This document shows, one piece after another, positions 21,321-32,331 of a DNA stretch of 64,000 bases (positions within the stretch are counted from its first letter, which is position 1; each line of letters starts with the position of its first letter). The notes under the pieces are model-generated. The model was not told the origin of the DNA. It worked only from the letters and a program-made list of their open reading frames with translations, and did no database searches. Origin of the DNA: Balamuthia mandrillaris (taxonomy: Eukaryota; Discosea; Longamoebia; Balamuthiidae); contig JAVKOQ010000189.1 in the NCBI GenBank assembly GCA_031835245.1, positions 1 through 64,000 of the forward strand. Direction: 5' to 3'. A program made the translations under genes and the position numbers.

Positions 21321-22805
21321 TTACAATCGTTGGATCATGCCTTCAAAAATGGCAGCTACAAAAGGGGCAGAAGCACGGGCGACCCGCAAGCACTCCTCAA
21401 TGGTTGGATCCTCGGACACGTTCCAGACGCACATGTCCGTGATCACTCCCAAGCCAAACACTCTCATCCTTCTTCCACAAGGCGTGCTCTCTCCTTCCTG
21501 ACCGTCCTCCTCTTCTTCTGCCGTTTCATCTTTCTCTTCTCTTCCATGGAGAGCAGCAATGACCTCAGGAACGGTGCTCATGCCATAAACGTCAGCTCCT
21601 ATCATGCTTAGGTACCTGAGTTCCGCTCGTGTGGCCCCGGCTGGACCAACCATTGCGGCATAGACTCCTTTTCGAACAACTACCTTCTTCTCCTTTTTCT
21701 CTTTCTCTTGTTCTTCTTCTATTTCCTCTTTCATTTTCGTCTTTTCGTATTGCTTTTGTTCTCTTTCTTCAGTTCCATTTTTCTCATCTTCTCCTTCTTC
21801 TTCATTTATCTTTGTGATGACGTTGATAGCCAGAGAGAGCAGTTGTGGATCGTAAGGATCTTTCATGTGAGGCCAACGAACGCCCAAGCGCTCGTCGTTA
21901 GCGCCGATGAGAGGGCTGGTGTAGGTCAAGTTGATGTGGTTCGTGAGGAAGACAATGTCGCCGGCATTGTAACTTGGGTTGATGCCTCCACAAGCATTCG
22001 ATAGGAGCAAGATTCTTACGCCCAATGCTTTTCGTTGGTGTTTGTTGTTGATGTTTTAGCTTTAGAAACGAAAGGATGGGGAGAAAGAAGCGCAACAGAG
22101 AGAAGAACAAGAACAAGAAGAAAAAGAATGTGAGAATAAAAATAGCCACCTTTGAGGACACGGATGGGAAAAGTAATATCTCGAGCGGAGTATCCTTCGT
22201 AGAGGTGTAAGCGGCCTTGCATGACCACCACCTGTTTGCCTTGCACTTCTCCTATTCACGTTCTGTTTTTGTTAATTATTCGCTTATCTCTCTCTCTGTC
22301 TTTTGTCTTCTCTGCTCTCCTCTAGACAACAAACCAAAGATAAGCTGTCCGGCATGAGACTTGGCAGTGGCAACAGGGAAATAAGGTATGTCTTTGTACG
22401 GAATGGCTCTAGGACGCCGCACCAAGTCCACAAAGGCAGATCCCAGACCGCTTCCAAGGACTACTCCAATGCGAGGCTCCGCTTTCTCTTCCTTCAGCGT
22501 GTCCCTAATGTACCTTACTGCAGAAGTGATCTGATCAAAGAGCGGCGAATGTTCCTCTACTACGATAAATGTGAGAAGATCAACAAGAACAACAAGAACA
22601 ACAAGGAAAAGAGGAGAAGAGGACCTTTTGCTCGACGCAGAATGCGAAGCCGGTCGCCGATAGGTCCAACTCCGATCTCTTTCAAGAGCTCATGGTTCAG
22701 ATCGCGTAGTACGCACCGGTCTACCCTGTGTTCCGCGAACATCGAGGCATATTGCATCGCGCTAGCCGCATCGATACCTGCCGCCTCGAACCAAGCCCCA
22801 TTCAT
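21321..22805 (-). CDS. SAM-domain / purine nucleoside phosphorylase fusion
   Basis: Four exons, 22625-22805, 22335-22559, 22150-22251 and 21321-22027, give 404 aa. Residues 1-60 form a SAM domain (WFEAAGIDAASAMQYASMF, LRDLNHELLKEIGVGPIGDR, LRILRRAK). The rest is a trimeric-type PNP: phosphate loop GVVLGSGLGSAF, AKSHAGQLIFG, VVMQGRLHLYEGYSARD, LSNACGGINPSYNAGD, ANDERLGVRWP, GADVYGMSTVPEVIAA. PNPs split inosine and guanosine with phosphate. Two acidic insertions (about residues 240-285 and 330-350) interrupt the fold. At the base pocket, human Asn243 (ITN) is Asp here (VITDMC), and the Phe-Glu of human GPSFE reads Gly-Ala (GPAGA), so base preference may differ. The SAM exon joins in phase. Confidence 0.88.
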
Positions 22806-23566
22806 CCCTCTCGCTTTTATTTTTCTTTAGGTGACCATGTAACTCTCTCCTACCCCGAGAGAGGAGAAGAGAGAGCGTCGACACAATAACATGTCGACAA
22901 AATATTTGATCTGATCAAGCACCTTTGCTCTGAATCGTGAGATCGTTGAGTACAATTATGGGAGAGAAAAGTTAATAAAATTACAAAAAATGTTCGAGGA
23001 GCCATTCCATAAAGAAGGGGAAATGGTTTCGTCCCATTTCTCCTCCGCTTTTGTCTTTGCACAAAAAGCTAAACGGAAAATCTCTGGGTGGACCACTGCG
23101 CTATTGCTTGGTGCTGCTCGCTGCTGCTTGCTACTCCTTTTCACACAAGTGGGTAGTGAGTAGTGGTGGCACCGAGCAACAACCGCCTTTTCACGTGTGG
23201 GTTGCCTCCTCGTTTCCTTTTCCAAAAGGAATGGCGTTTGCGGCAGAGGGAAAACGTTTAAAACTTATTTGGTTTTTTTTTGCTTTCCTTCTGCCGCAAC
23301 GGACCTTGATAAACGCACTTGGCAAGTTACACAAGTGTGAACAGATACGGGTCCTACATTTCTCTTTCTCTTTCTCTTTCTCTTTCTCTTTCTCTTTCTC
23401 TTTCTCTTTCTCTTTTCTCTCTCTCTCTTTGTCCTTTCTCTTAGCTCTATTCTCTTTGAGCCCTTCTCCCTTTCGCACAAGTGACGAAGTGAAGAAGTCA
23501 CCCACTGTGAATGCGTGGTCTGGTCTTAACCTGTTTCGGCCTTCCTCCACATTTGTTGGCTTCTTC

Positions 23567-23609
<43 letters not shown>

Positions 23610-24084
23610 TCGTTCCATCTCATCTCTGTCTCAATGTCTCTCTCTTTTGGAGTTCGTCGAGGGACGGTGGTTTCTTGCTTCCACAACCGCCGTTTGATAC
23701 CAACTTCTCCTATAGCAATAACTTCAAATAACGCGCGGTTGGCAGGGGAGGAACCTGTGTTCCTTCCCTACCGAACCAAGCTGCTCCGTGAACTGAAATC
23801 AGCACCGAACGAACATAGCTTTGTTCTTTGGAAAACTCATTTCACACATTTCCCTTCTCCTCTCTCTCCTCTCCTCTCCTCTCCTCTCCCCTGCCTATTC
23901 TTCTCTCACACAATCAAAGCAAAGATGGATTAGAATGAGAGATCTTGATTCAAAATAATAAATAAGAACATCACAAATATATTTTTTTTGCGGAGTGACG
24001 AGACAGCAACGTAGCTAAGGTGAGCGTTGAAACAACGGGTTGGTGGTTGGGGGAGAGAGAAAAAATGTCCGGCTCTTCTTCATT
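22806..24084. other. 1.3-kb intergenic region rich in CT repeats
   Basis: No convincing gene on either strand. It contains TGTCGACA-type sites (22876-22899), a (TTTCTC)n tract at about 23361-23413, a (CT)n tract at about 23571-23607 and CTCTC units at 23855-23890. Open frames over these tracts are repeat artefacts. Confidence 0.5.
22876..22899. promoter_or_regulatory. Paired GTCGACA sites upstream of SAM-PNP
   Basis: CGTCGACA at 22876-22883 and TGTCGACA at 22892-22899 lie 71-94 bp before the ATG at 22805. It is the same core as at 2599, 3631 and 3651. Confidence 0.4.
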
Positions 24085-24279
24085 TTAGATCCTCGAGTCG
24101 AAAGCGTTCCGCCAAGTGCCAGTGAGAAAGTCGGTCCACGATTTGTCCTGCTTCATGCTCCTCAAGCCCAGGAAAACGATGAGAGGGATGTAGCCGTAGT
24201 AGATGCACCACTTGCCGTAGTAGGTGCCGACCTCCCTCAGTTCGTTCAGCTTCTCCACGATCTCCTCTTGTGAGTTCAT
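24085..24279 (-). CDS. TOM7: TOM7-like mitochondrial outer-membrane translocase subunit
   Basis: 64-aa single-exon protein. A charged N-terminus (SQEEIVEKLNELREV) precedes one TM segment, YYGKWCIYYGYIPLIVFLG, containing the family's G-[FY]-[IV]-P-L-[IV] core, and a short tail. TOM7 is a small tail-inserted subunit that regulates TOM40 complex assembly. Size and the GYIPLIVFLGL motif support the call, though with so short a protein some doubt remains. Confidence 0.75.
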   Translation of the reverse strand: MNSQEEIVEKLNELREVGTYYGKWCIYYGYIPLIVFLGLRSMKQDKSWTDFLTGTWRNAFDSRI

Positions 24280-24509
24280 CTTATTGTTCTCTTTCTTTTC
24301 TTCTTTCCTCGAATTGTGATAACTTTTGTCGATTTTTTCGAAAAAATGTGGACGAAATTATTGTCGACGCGCAAGCGATGAGAGATATTATTTGTCGACT
24401 ATCGATTATTTAAATAAATTTTTTATTGTTGCCGACAAGATTGCGAGAATCCTTCTCTTTCGTTTCGCAGTGCCTCTCTCCCTGGGTTTGTTGATGGAAG
24501 AGGGAGAGA

Positions 24510-24554
<45 letters not shown>

Positions 24555-24606
24555 AGAGGAAGAGAAGGGAAAGAGCATAAGAGACAGAATGGTGACAGGA
24601 TAAAGT
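24280..24606. other. Spacer between TOM7 start and the phosphatase 3' end
   Basis: AT-rich promoter DNA for TOM7 is followed by a (GA)n tract at about 24501-24560 in the 3' flank of the phosphatase gene. If a further splice after LKSWLQ-type sequence were used, the phosphatase could extend into this tract. Confidence 0.4.
24361..24399. promoter_or_regulatory. Two TTGTCGAC sites upstream of TOM7
   Basis: TTGTCGAC at 24361-24368 and 24392-24399, followed by ATCGAT, 82-120 bp before the TOM7 ATG. They are half-palindrome variants of the TGTCGACA core. Confidence 0.4.
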
Positions 24607-25004
24607 CTAAAAAAATAACAACATACGTTGAAGCCATGACTTGAATTCTTTGTGAGCCTTTGTGTTGCCACACAAGTCACATTCCATTTTCTGAAACATT
24701 ACAAGTTGGTATTGAAAGCCCTTTCGTAGATGACAGAATAAGTGTTGAAGAAGGAAGAACAAAAAAGAACAAGACGAACCAGAACAAGAAGCAGAAAAGA
24801 GTTAAAGTAAAAACGAAAGAATAAAGAAAGAAGAAAAGACGAAAGGCGTACTGGATTTGGGTTTACAAACGGCCGTACCGCTCTCACATGCTTGAGAGCA
24901 CAGTCTAGCTTTATCCGCCTAGAATGCATCAAATAGGCAACCACCACCGATGCACTTCTGGATACACCTGCCATACTATCAAAGTTTTAACAAGGCATGT
25001 GTGA

Positions 25005-25041
<37 letters not shown>

Positions 25042-25649
25042 CAAATGCACGAGCTACAATCAAAGCAAAAAAAAAAAAGAAACGACAAGAAAGAAACAAG
25101 GTTACCAACCAATGTACAAACACAGCACCGCCGTTGAGTAACGCAGACTCCATAAACTCAATACATTCTGGAAAATGAGAGACCACATTTTCAGACGGTG
25201 CGTCCATGATGGTCACTCTATGATACACAAAATCCTTTTTTCAAAATGGTTGGTTTGTTGTGAAACGCCTAGTCACAAAACAACAACAAAAACAAATAAC
25301 GTTTTGTTACCTCTGGAAACCAAAACTTGGCGTTTTTGCAGACACACAGAACGTGGGTGATCCCCCGTTGCTTCAACTCGTCCTTTTTGCAGGCGGAGGA
25401 GTAGTCACCGAGCCATAGGCCGGGCACGACCTCGTTCGCCTCAAAGGGGAGCTTGTTGAAGAAGGTTGGCCGTCGCTCCTGCGACGGTTGGGCTGCTGTC
25501 TCTTCTCGAGGTCCATCGTCGCTGTGCCGGTCCGTACGCTGCGTGTCCTCCGCTTCCTCTGCTCCCCCAGTTGGCGATCCAGCGTTGGCACAACATGCGC
25601 CCACTCCAGAGGGTCGTTCCGCCTCGTCCGGCCGCACCGTGAGTTCCAT
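24607..25649 (-). CDS. Dual-specificity protein phosphatase
   Basis: Four exons, 25311-25649, 25110-25234, 24852-24975 and 24607-24720, encode 233 aa. After a roughly 70-residue charged N-terminus comes a DSP fold: EVVPGLWLGDYSSACKKDEL, GITHVLCVCKNAKFWFPED, YHRVTIMDAPSENVVSHFPE with the general-acid Asp. The signature HCMAGVSRSAS (Cys nucleophile, Arg) is split by an intron inside the Cys codon. AYLMHSRRIKLDCALKHVRA and the closing NPGFQYQLVMFQ follow. The C-terminus adds a small Cys pair (CDLCGNTKAHKEF). It dephosphorylates Tyr/Ser/Thr residues or related substrates. Start at MELTVRPDEA is the first in-frame ATG; an upstream exon cannot be excluded. Confidence 0.87.
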
Positions 25650-26086
25650 GCCCCTGCAGGAGGTTACGCTTCCCGTCGTCGTCGTCTGTCTTCCTTTTTT
25701 TTTTTGCGTTGTAGATGATGCACTGAAAATCCATTGGCTGTTTGATTTCTTCCATTCGCGCCACGTCGACAAGATCACTAAAGACTTCCGGAGTTTCCTC
25801 TTCCAATGAAAACTTCGCACATCACCTTCAGGTTTTCCTTTTAAAGAATAATATCGACAATATTTCTTTCCTTTCATGATTTGATTTTGCTTTGTTTTTT
25901 TGCTTATTGGAGACGTTTCTTCTTTGCTTTTTCTTTCATCTTTTTTTTGCCACGTAAAAAGGAGGAGTGACAACACAGAAAGATTTTTTTTTCGTTGTTC
26001 ACTCGCTCACTCACTCAACCCCACTACTTTTTTGGGATTTAACGTTTCGAACATCACGCACGCACACACGTTCGAAAAAAAAAAAG
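25650..26086. other. Divergent promoter between phosphatase (-) and PDI (+)
   Basis: T-rich DNA with an A-rich leader directly before the PDI ATG. It also contains open but codon-poor frames (25650-25806, minus) that may be 5' leader of the phosphatase mRNA. A GTCGAC core occurs near 25766. Confidence 0.45.
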
Positions 26087-27678
26087 ATGATCAAGAGCTT
26101 TGCAGTGTTTCTGTGTTTGTTGGTAGCCTGCGCGCAAGCCAGCTACGTGTTGGACCTCACCAAGGACAACTTTCAGCAGACCTTGGATGAGAATGAGTTT
26201 GTGTTGGTAGAGTTCTTTGCCCCTTGGTGCGGTCACTGCAAGGCCCTCGCCCCCGAGTACGAGGCCGCCGCCCAGCTGCTCAAGGATACCCCCAACGTCA
26301 AGCTCGCCAAGGTGGACTGCACTGTGGAGGAGGACCTCGCTCGCGAGCACGCGATTCAAGGCTTCCCCACTGTCCGTCTCTACCGTCGTGGCAGCACTGC
26401 CGACCCCATCGAGTACAACGCCGCCAGGGAGGCCAACGCCATCGTGGCCTGGCTCAACAAGAAGGCCGGCCCCGCCGCTACCTCTTTGGCCAACGAGGAG
26501 GAGGCCCAGAACTTTGTGACTGAGAAGAAGACCTGCGTTGTGGGCTACTTTGACAACAAGGACAACGAGGAGTACAAGCGCTTCTTGGAGGTGGCCAACT
26601 CCGTCGATGACTTTCTCTTTGGAGAGGTCGTTGGCGTGGAGGGCAAGAAGAACGGAGAGGTCGTGCTCCACAGAGAGTTTGATGAGCCCTTGACCTTCAC
26701 CACTGCCGAACTCGCCCAGCAACTTCCCATTCATGGCTACCCTTACATTGTTGAGGTTTGTTTTTTTCCTTCACTCTCCTCTTCACCACAAACAATGCAT
26801 GACCTTCCTCTTTTTTTTTCATTGAAACTAAAAGGTGAGGGAGGGCTACCAAAGACACGCTGAGCGTGGCGCCGTCATCGGTCTGCTGGTCATCGACGAG
26901 AACGTGGAGGGTCAGGTGGAGAGCACCATCCAGGCCTTCACTCCTCTTGCCAAGAGCCTTGCTGACAAGGTCGGACTTGTCTACGTACCCTCCCGCTTCC
27001 ACGAGCAGGTTCGCACTGCTATGGGCGCCTCCGACAAGGTTCCTACCTTTGTCCTCAATGACATCAACAAGAACAAGAACTATCCCCTGCCCGTTGAGCA
27101 GGAGTTCACCCCTGCCGCCGTGGAGGAGCACATCACCGCTGCCTTGGAGGGCCGCCTCGCCCCGTTCTTCAAGTCTGAGCCTGTTCCCGAGAGCAACGAT
27201 GGGCCTGTCACCGTTGTCGTTGGCCTCAACTTTGAGGAGATCGTATTGGACCCCTCCAAGGACGTCCTTGTCGAGTTTTACGCCCCCTGGTGCGGCCACT
27301 GCAAGCACCTCGCCCCCGTTTGGGAGGAGCTGGGAGAGGCCTTCAAGGACAACGACAAGGTGGTGATTGCCAAGATTGATGCCACCGCCAATGACAACCC
27401 TGTGGTTCAGATCGAGGGCTTCCCTACCATCTTCCTTTTCCCCGCCACTGCCGAGCCCAACTCTCACATTAAGTATCAAGGCGGACGCTCTTTGGAGGAC
27501 TTCAAGGCTTGGCTTCAGGAGAACGCCTTGTAAGTAGAATGTTCTTTTGCTTACATGTTTCTCTCTCGTCTTTCTTTTGTGTGATGGTAATACTTACTTT
27601 TGTTCTTTCTCTTCAAATAGTACTTTGAAGGGCGAACAGAAGGAGGATCAGCCTGCTGAGCACAAGGATGAATTGTAA
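26087..27678 (+). CDS. Protein disulfide isomerase
   Basis: Three exons, 26087-26755, 26835-27529 and 27621-27678, encode 473 aa. A signal peptide (MIKSFAVFLCLLVACAQA) is followed by thioredoxin domain a with FFAPWCGHCKALAP (about 45), inactive domains b and b', and domain a' with FYAPWCGHCKHLAP (about 390). The protein ends in KDEL for ER retention. The a-b-b'-a' order is classical PDI: oxidation and isomerisation of disulfides and chaperone work in the ER lumen. Codon use is strongly biased to C/G-ending codons, as in the ribosomal and ubiquitin genes, pointing to high expression. The last exon holds only the acidic tail and KDEL. Confidence 0.97.
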
Positions 27679-28522
27679 GAGAATGCGTGGAAAAAGAAGA
27701 AGAAAGAAAAAAAAAAGGCAACACACAAAACATCTCCTTTTTTTTTATTTATGCAATTTTATTTTTTTGTTTTGTTGAAAAAACAAAAACGAAAACACTT
27801 TTCAAGAAAGCAACAATGCGCATTACAAAAACAACAAGCGGCGACGCTCGACCAAGTGTTAATTATTTTTTTTCTCTCTTCACGCAGGAAAAAGATGACC
27901 AAAAGATGAAGGGGCATTGCCTGGAAACTAAATTTGGGAGTGTTTATCCTAAAGTTGCGTGCTTTTTTTCTCCGAAGGTCTGGTATGGAAAGCCAATCTG
28001 CCGCCCTACACCTAATAGATAAGTATTTCCAAAATATGAAGTCAAAAACCGAAAAAGCGAAAGTACCTGCGATCGTACACTCATTCAAAAAGGAAATTAG
28101 AGTCCTACGCTACATTCCATAACTGACCCGCGGGAACCTTGTAAGGGAAAATTGTGGGCGACGAGGCCATCTGACGATCTCAGGGTACACAGCCGCGCAA
28201 GTTGTTTTTTTTTACCTTGATGGCGTTCTCCACTTCCCCCAAGTAAACTCGGAATTTTGTCTTGTTCTTTTTTTTCAAGCTGGAGTAACCGGGACAAGGA
28301 GGAAGTTGTTGTATTTTTTTTATATTTTTGTGTTCATGCCGGCTGCTGCTCGCACACGACTGAGAAAGGAGCAAGCACAATAGGCACACGCCGCCATTCC
28401 AGCGGTTTGGGCTTTGCCACAAAAAAAAAAAACCTGAACCACCGGGCTTTACCGGGAGCCCGTTACAACGTTGTGTGATCCTGAGAGAACATCCATGAAC
28501 AACACTCCCTCGAAGGAAGAAC
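27679..28522. other. Intergenic, no gene recognised
   Basis: AT-rich after PDI; a more GC-balanced block at 28120-28200 and 28370-28500 has no recognised RNA or protein. Exon 1 of the RFX-type gene or its leader may extend into the last 150 bp. Confidence 0.4.
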
Positions 28523-30361
28523 ATGACCGGGAGGTATTGCAATGGTGCGGATATGATATCTATCTCATCTATTCTATTCTATAAGAACCTCCTTTGTTTT
28601 AACTGTTTTCAAAGAAATGCCCTCATCTTTTCTTTTTCTTTTTCATACTTTTCTTCCTTGTTTCATACCAAAACAAAAAGGTTGAGCGAGAGCTATGAGG
28701 AACATCCAGGGGCCACCACCGAGAAGGCCGGAATGTTCCAGGAGTATCTTGATCTCTGTGAGGCCAGGAACCTGGGATCGCCCTACACTCCGCCAAACTT
28801 TGGAAGGCTGGTGCATGAGGCCTTTCCTTCCAGAAAGGCGTGCCGCCGCAAGCAAAAAGGGCAGATCATCCACTGTTACACCAACGTGCGGAAGATAGGA
28901 AGCAATCCTCGACCTATGCGAGGAAGCGGTCACCTTCCCTCTCCCGCGTCTTCTGAGATGCCTTTATCATCTTTTTCTTCGACTTTCTCTTTTTACACAA
29001 GCAGCACTTTTGACGACGCTTCTCGTCAACGAGATGCGACGGATCGAGGTTCCGCTTCTTCAGCTTTTTCATCTTCTTTCTCCTCTTCTTCCTCGTCATC
29101 CTCGTCGTCGTTTTTGTCTGCCCCGAAAAAAAGAAAGAAAAGGGGGAACCACGCGAACGACGAAGAAGAAGGCGAACCTGAAGACGCCGAAGAAGGAGAA
29201 GAGGAGATAGAAGAGGATCAAGCCAGATCTGCTGAACCACACAGCGGAGTAATTCTGCGCCCTTTAACAACTGTTCGGATGATGGAAGGAAAAAGCCGGA
29301 CTTTTGAAACAATAAAAGGAGCTGACCGCAGCTTCCCCCATCACCACTATGGTCAAAAAGAAAGGAACGAAACTGTGCCTCTCTCCTCTTCTGCTTCTTC
29401 CTCCTCTTCTTTTTCGGAGGAAGCCGGAGCTAAGAACTCCGGTAGACACCCGTGCTATAGTGCCCCCAAAAGCTCATCTTCTTCTTCCTCATCTTCCACT
29501 CGTCCTGTTCCTGCCTCTTCCTCTGCTGCTGTTTATTCCGCATACAGGGAAAGTAAGGGGCTTCAAGGCCGCGGGAGCAGCAACACTGGCGGCACGGGGG
29601 CAAGACGCTCCACCCGAGGAAGAGGAGGCCGACGAAGGGCGAGACCTCGTTCACAACCGCCTTCCTCTGCAAGCTCGTCTCCCTCTTCATTCTCTTCCTC
29701 CCCGGTCTCGTTTTCACTTTCTTCCTTTTCATCATTTCCTTCTGCTTCTTCCTCTTCTTCCTTTTCTTCACCAACAAGCACTTCGCAGCTTCTTCCGTTC
29801 CATCCTACTCCCCCTCCCCCCGCGATGCCTCCTTTTTTTCTTGGGTATCATCCACTTCTCTCAACTCAACAAGAAGGACCACTACCACCACCTTCACCCT
29901 CACCTCAAAATCGCAACAACACCCACAATAGTAACAGCAGCAGAAGGAGAGGATCTTCTGCTTCTCCTCGAAGCTCATCTTCCACACGAAAACGAAAAGA
30001 AAAAGAAAAAGAAAAAGAAAAAGAAGAGGAAAACGATGTACCAGTAGACAAGGACAATGATCAACGAAGACGAACACACTCCATATCTCCTCCTTCTTCT
30101 TCCTCATCATCAACAACAGGAGAACAAGAGGAGGATGAACAACTGGAAGAAGGAGAGGACGAGGAGCAGCACTACGCCTACACCACCCGCGACGCCATTT
30201 GCCAGTGGGGCAGACAACGGTTCCCCCGTACGGAGGAGATGAGCGTGGCCACCCATCATGTTCCTCCTCCCGAGTCTTCTTCCTCTTCCTTCTCCTCCTC
30301 TTCCTCCACCGGCAGCAACGCCTACAGCCTCTACGATGAGTTTCGGAATTATTTGTTTTAA
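28523..30361 (+). CDS. RFX-type winged-helix DNA-binding protein
   Basis: Model with exons 28523-28533 and 28681-30361, 563 aa. The intron is a multiple of three, so the frame is open through it. Residues about 4-75 resemble the RFX DNA-binding domain: RLSESYEEHPGATTEKAGMF, then EYLDLCEARNLGSPYTPPNF, GRLVHEAFPSRKACRRKQKG, IIHCYTNVRKI. They match the RFX pattern (Y-x3-C, F-G-[KR]-L, R-R-x3-G, then an aromatic near the wing). The remaining roughly 480 residues are Ser-rich, acidic and Arg/Gly stretches without a dimerisation region. The start codon is uncertain, since the domain begins only three residues in; an upstream exon may exist. Another gene 4 kb away (34254-38832) holds an RFX dimerisation-like region without this domain. 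Confidence 0.65.
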   Translation: MTGRYCNGADMISISSILFYKNLLCFNCFQRNALIFSFSFSYFSSLFHTKTKRLSESYEEHPGATTEKAGMFQEYLDLCEARNLGSPYTPPNFGRLVHEAFPSRKACRRKQKGQIIHCYTNVRKIGSNPRPMRGSGHLPSPASSEMPLSSFSSTFSFYTSSTFDDASRQRDATDRGSASSAFSSSFSSSSSSSSSSFLSAPKKRKKRGNHANDEEEGEPEDAEEGEEEIEEDQARSAEPHSGVILRPLTTVRMMEGKSRTFETIKGADRSFPHHHYGQKERNETVPLSSSASSSSSFSEEAGAKNSGRHPCYSAPKSSSSSSSSSTRPVPASSSAAVYSAYRESKGLQGRGSSNTGGTGARRSTRGRGGRRRARPRSQPPSSASSSPSSFSSSPVSFSLSSFSSFPSASSSSSFSSPTSTSQLLPFHPTPPPPAMPPFFLGYHPLLSTQQEGPLPPPSPSPQNRNNTHNSNSSRRRGSSASPRSSSSTRKRKEKEKEKEKEEENDVPVDKDNDQRRRTHSISPPSSSSSSTTGEQEEDEQLEEGEDEEQHYAYTTRDAICQWGRQRFPRTEEMSVATHHVPPPESSSSSFSSSSSTGSNAYSLYDEFRNYLF

Positions 30362-30453
30362 AAAGAAAAAGAAAAAGAAAAAGAAAAAGTGAGACCACAC
30401 AGGATCATTAGTGCTCTTTTTCATAATAAAGAATGCAAAAAAAAGTTTTTGTT

Positions 30454-31625
30454 TTAGCTTTGTGCAGTGCGTGATGGTTTTTTGTTTTGTAGCTTGCGTG
30501 GATGCAAGGAGAGACTTTGGGCAGGGACCCTTGTTCTTTTAAAGCCGAGCGGCGACCTTTGCGCGAAGAAGCTTTTGGTATTCCGCCCTGCATTGAATAT
30601 CTATCAAGCAATAGTGACCGAGTCAAGATAGCGAACAAAAAGAGGGAAACAGGGGAGAGAAACAAACCGGAACGACCAGGAATGAGAGAGGCGATCTCCA
30701 CCCAGTTCTTCATACCGATGCGTTGCACAAGCATTCTCAGTTGGTTATGCTCATCTGCAGTAATGGTAAGAAATAGGCAAAGAATGAACAAGAAGAAAGC
30801 TAGGCACCTTTAGTCCAAGGTTGCTTGTTGATATCTGGCCTCAGCACTCTTCTCCAATGTTGAGCTGGTGACGACGAACGAAGTGAGCAAGAAGCGGGTA
30901 ACGAAAAAATGGAGGGTTCGTTAAACAACAGTTGCATGCACGTACCGCAACTGGAAGCGGACTTGGTTCTGATTATCTTAGAGATTTTGACCCATTTGCG
31001 ATGCTCGGGGTACTTCTGGACGAGCTTTTTCAACATCTTCTCTTCTTCCTGCAAAGTGTACACGGTTAGTTGCGTTATTAGGTACTAAAACTTTAGAACA
31101 AACAGCAGTCACCTCGGTCCATCTATTGGGTGGCCTCCTTAGTCTCTCCTTCGTGATGGCTTTCTTGACAGGAGTTTGCTTGGCCTTCTTCTTGACGTTC
31201 TTCTTGGGAGCAGATGTTTTCTTTTGCGGCTTGGTTTTTGCTGTAGCCGATGAAGACCACGTGCCGGCGATGAACTGGTGCAACTGCTCTTCGATGCCCC
31301 AAACGCGACTAACCTCGAACATGTAGCTGAGACATCCTTCCGCGTCCAAAACTTGAATGACCTGTTTCGTTCGAAATGGTGATGAGCTTCGGGGACCAAA
31401 CCAAAGTAGAAAAACGACTCGTACCGCTTGCAACGCGATTGCCGGAGAGAGCTCTCCCTTACGCCACTGAAGGAGCACCTGCATGATGGCCGACTCTTCC
31501 TCTTTCTCCCTGGATGTGACGGAGTCCTGCCCCACTCCCAGCTGCTCCAACATCTGTACCACGATCGGCAAGGCGTCCTCGAATCCCTCCTCTTCCTCCA
31601 TGCGTTCCACCTTTACCGGGTTCAT
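30454..31625 (-). CDS. Myb/SANT-repeat DNA-binding protein
   Basis: Six exons, 31425-31625, 31113-31361, 30946-31048, 30808-30864, 30668-30754 and 30454-30587, encode 276 aa. After an acidic N-terminus and a roughly 65-residue ordered block come a basic linker and Myb repeats. The first reads PPNRWTEEEEKMLKKLVQ, KWVKISKIIRTKSASSCAQH, WRRVLRPDINKQPWTKDEHN; the second reads LRMLVQRIGMKNWVEIASLI, PGRSGRNTKSFFAQR. The spaced Trp residues and helix-turn-helix pattern are those of c-Myb-like transcription factors. Every repeat is cut by introns. Upstream (31666-31875) five copies of an ACGTAGCA-like site could be its regulatory region. Confidence 0.88.
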
Positions 31626-31665
31626 GTTCGTGTTCTCTTTATGTATTTTCTTGTGTGAAAAAAAA

Positions 31666-31875
31666 ATGTAGCGAAACGGGTAGTGGTCAGAAACGTGAAT
31701 GGAAAAATGTAGCAAGCGAGTAGTGTTTAACCTTGGGAGAGAAAAAGAGAAAATGAGAAAACGTAGCAGAGCGCTTCCTTTTAAATTCAGAAAAAAACGT
31801 AGCAGCCACCGGACAGACTGCTCGAATGCGAAGAGGCAACAGCAACACTGAATCATACCAAAAAAAAACGTAGCA
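31666..31875. promoter_or_regulatory. Five-fold ACGTAGCA-type motif cluster upstream of the Myb gene
   Basis: A-run followed by [AC][TC]GTAGC[AG]: ATGTAGCG 31666-31673, ATGTAGCA 31707-31714, ACGTAGCA 31761-31768, ACGTAGCA 31797-31804, ACGTAGCA 31868-31875. All are in the same orientation and within 250 bp of the Myb start codon. An unknown factor, perhaps Myb itself, could bind. Confidence 0.5.
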
Positions 31876-32331
31876 GGATTGTATGAAGGTTTCCCCACCC
31901 CGTCACCTCCATAGGGCGCAAAAAAAAGAAACCCGTTTTGAGCGGGAAAACTGGATAGTGGCGAAAGTAGAGCGAAAAGAGAGCGAAAACTCTGGGATGA
32001 TCAGGCGCGGGATCATTTTCGCTTTTATGGCCAAACGGGCGGAACGCCTTCTCTTTGCCGATCACCTTTTTTTTGGGGCTTCATGGTCAAACAGGTTGGT
32101 ACAGTTCGCAGCCCCTACGCCAGATCTCCAAGTTGTTTTCAAAGTCACTGTGCATTTCTCCTTTTTTTTTTTAAAAAAAAAAAAACTTGCCAGCCAGACG
32201 GATGAACAACAACAACAAAAAAAAAGCTTGATTGACAATGAAGAACAGCGCAAAGATGAAGCATTGCAACCGCGATCCTAATCCTTTCAGGGTCGTCGTT
32301 CTTCATCTTCGTCCTCTATACACCTTGCTTA
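31876..32331. other. Intergenic between the Myb promoter and the SAP gene 3' end
   Basis: A-runs and mixed sequence; a T10/A12 run near 32160-32185. No coding signal. Confidence 0.5.

Noticed and set aside
23051-23933. Plus-strand open frames at 23.0-23.9 kb
   Set aside because: Composition is dominated by CT repeats, no domain is visible, and no splice pattern gives a better protein.
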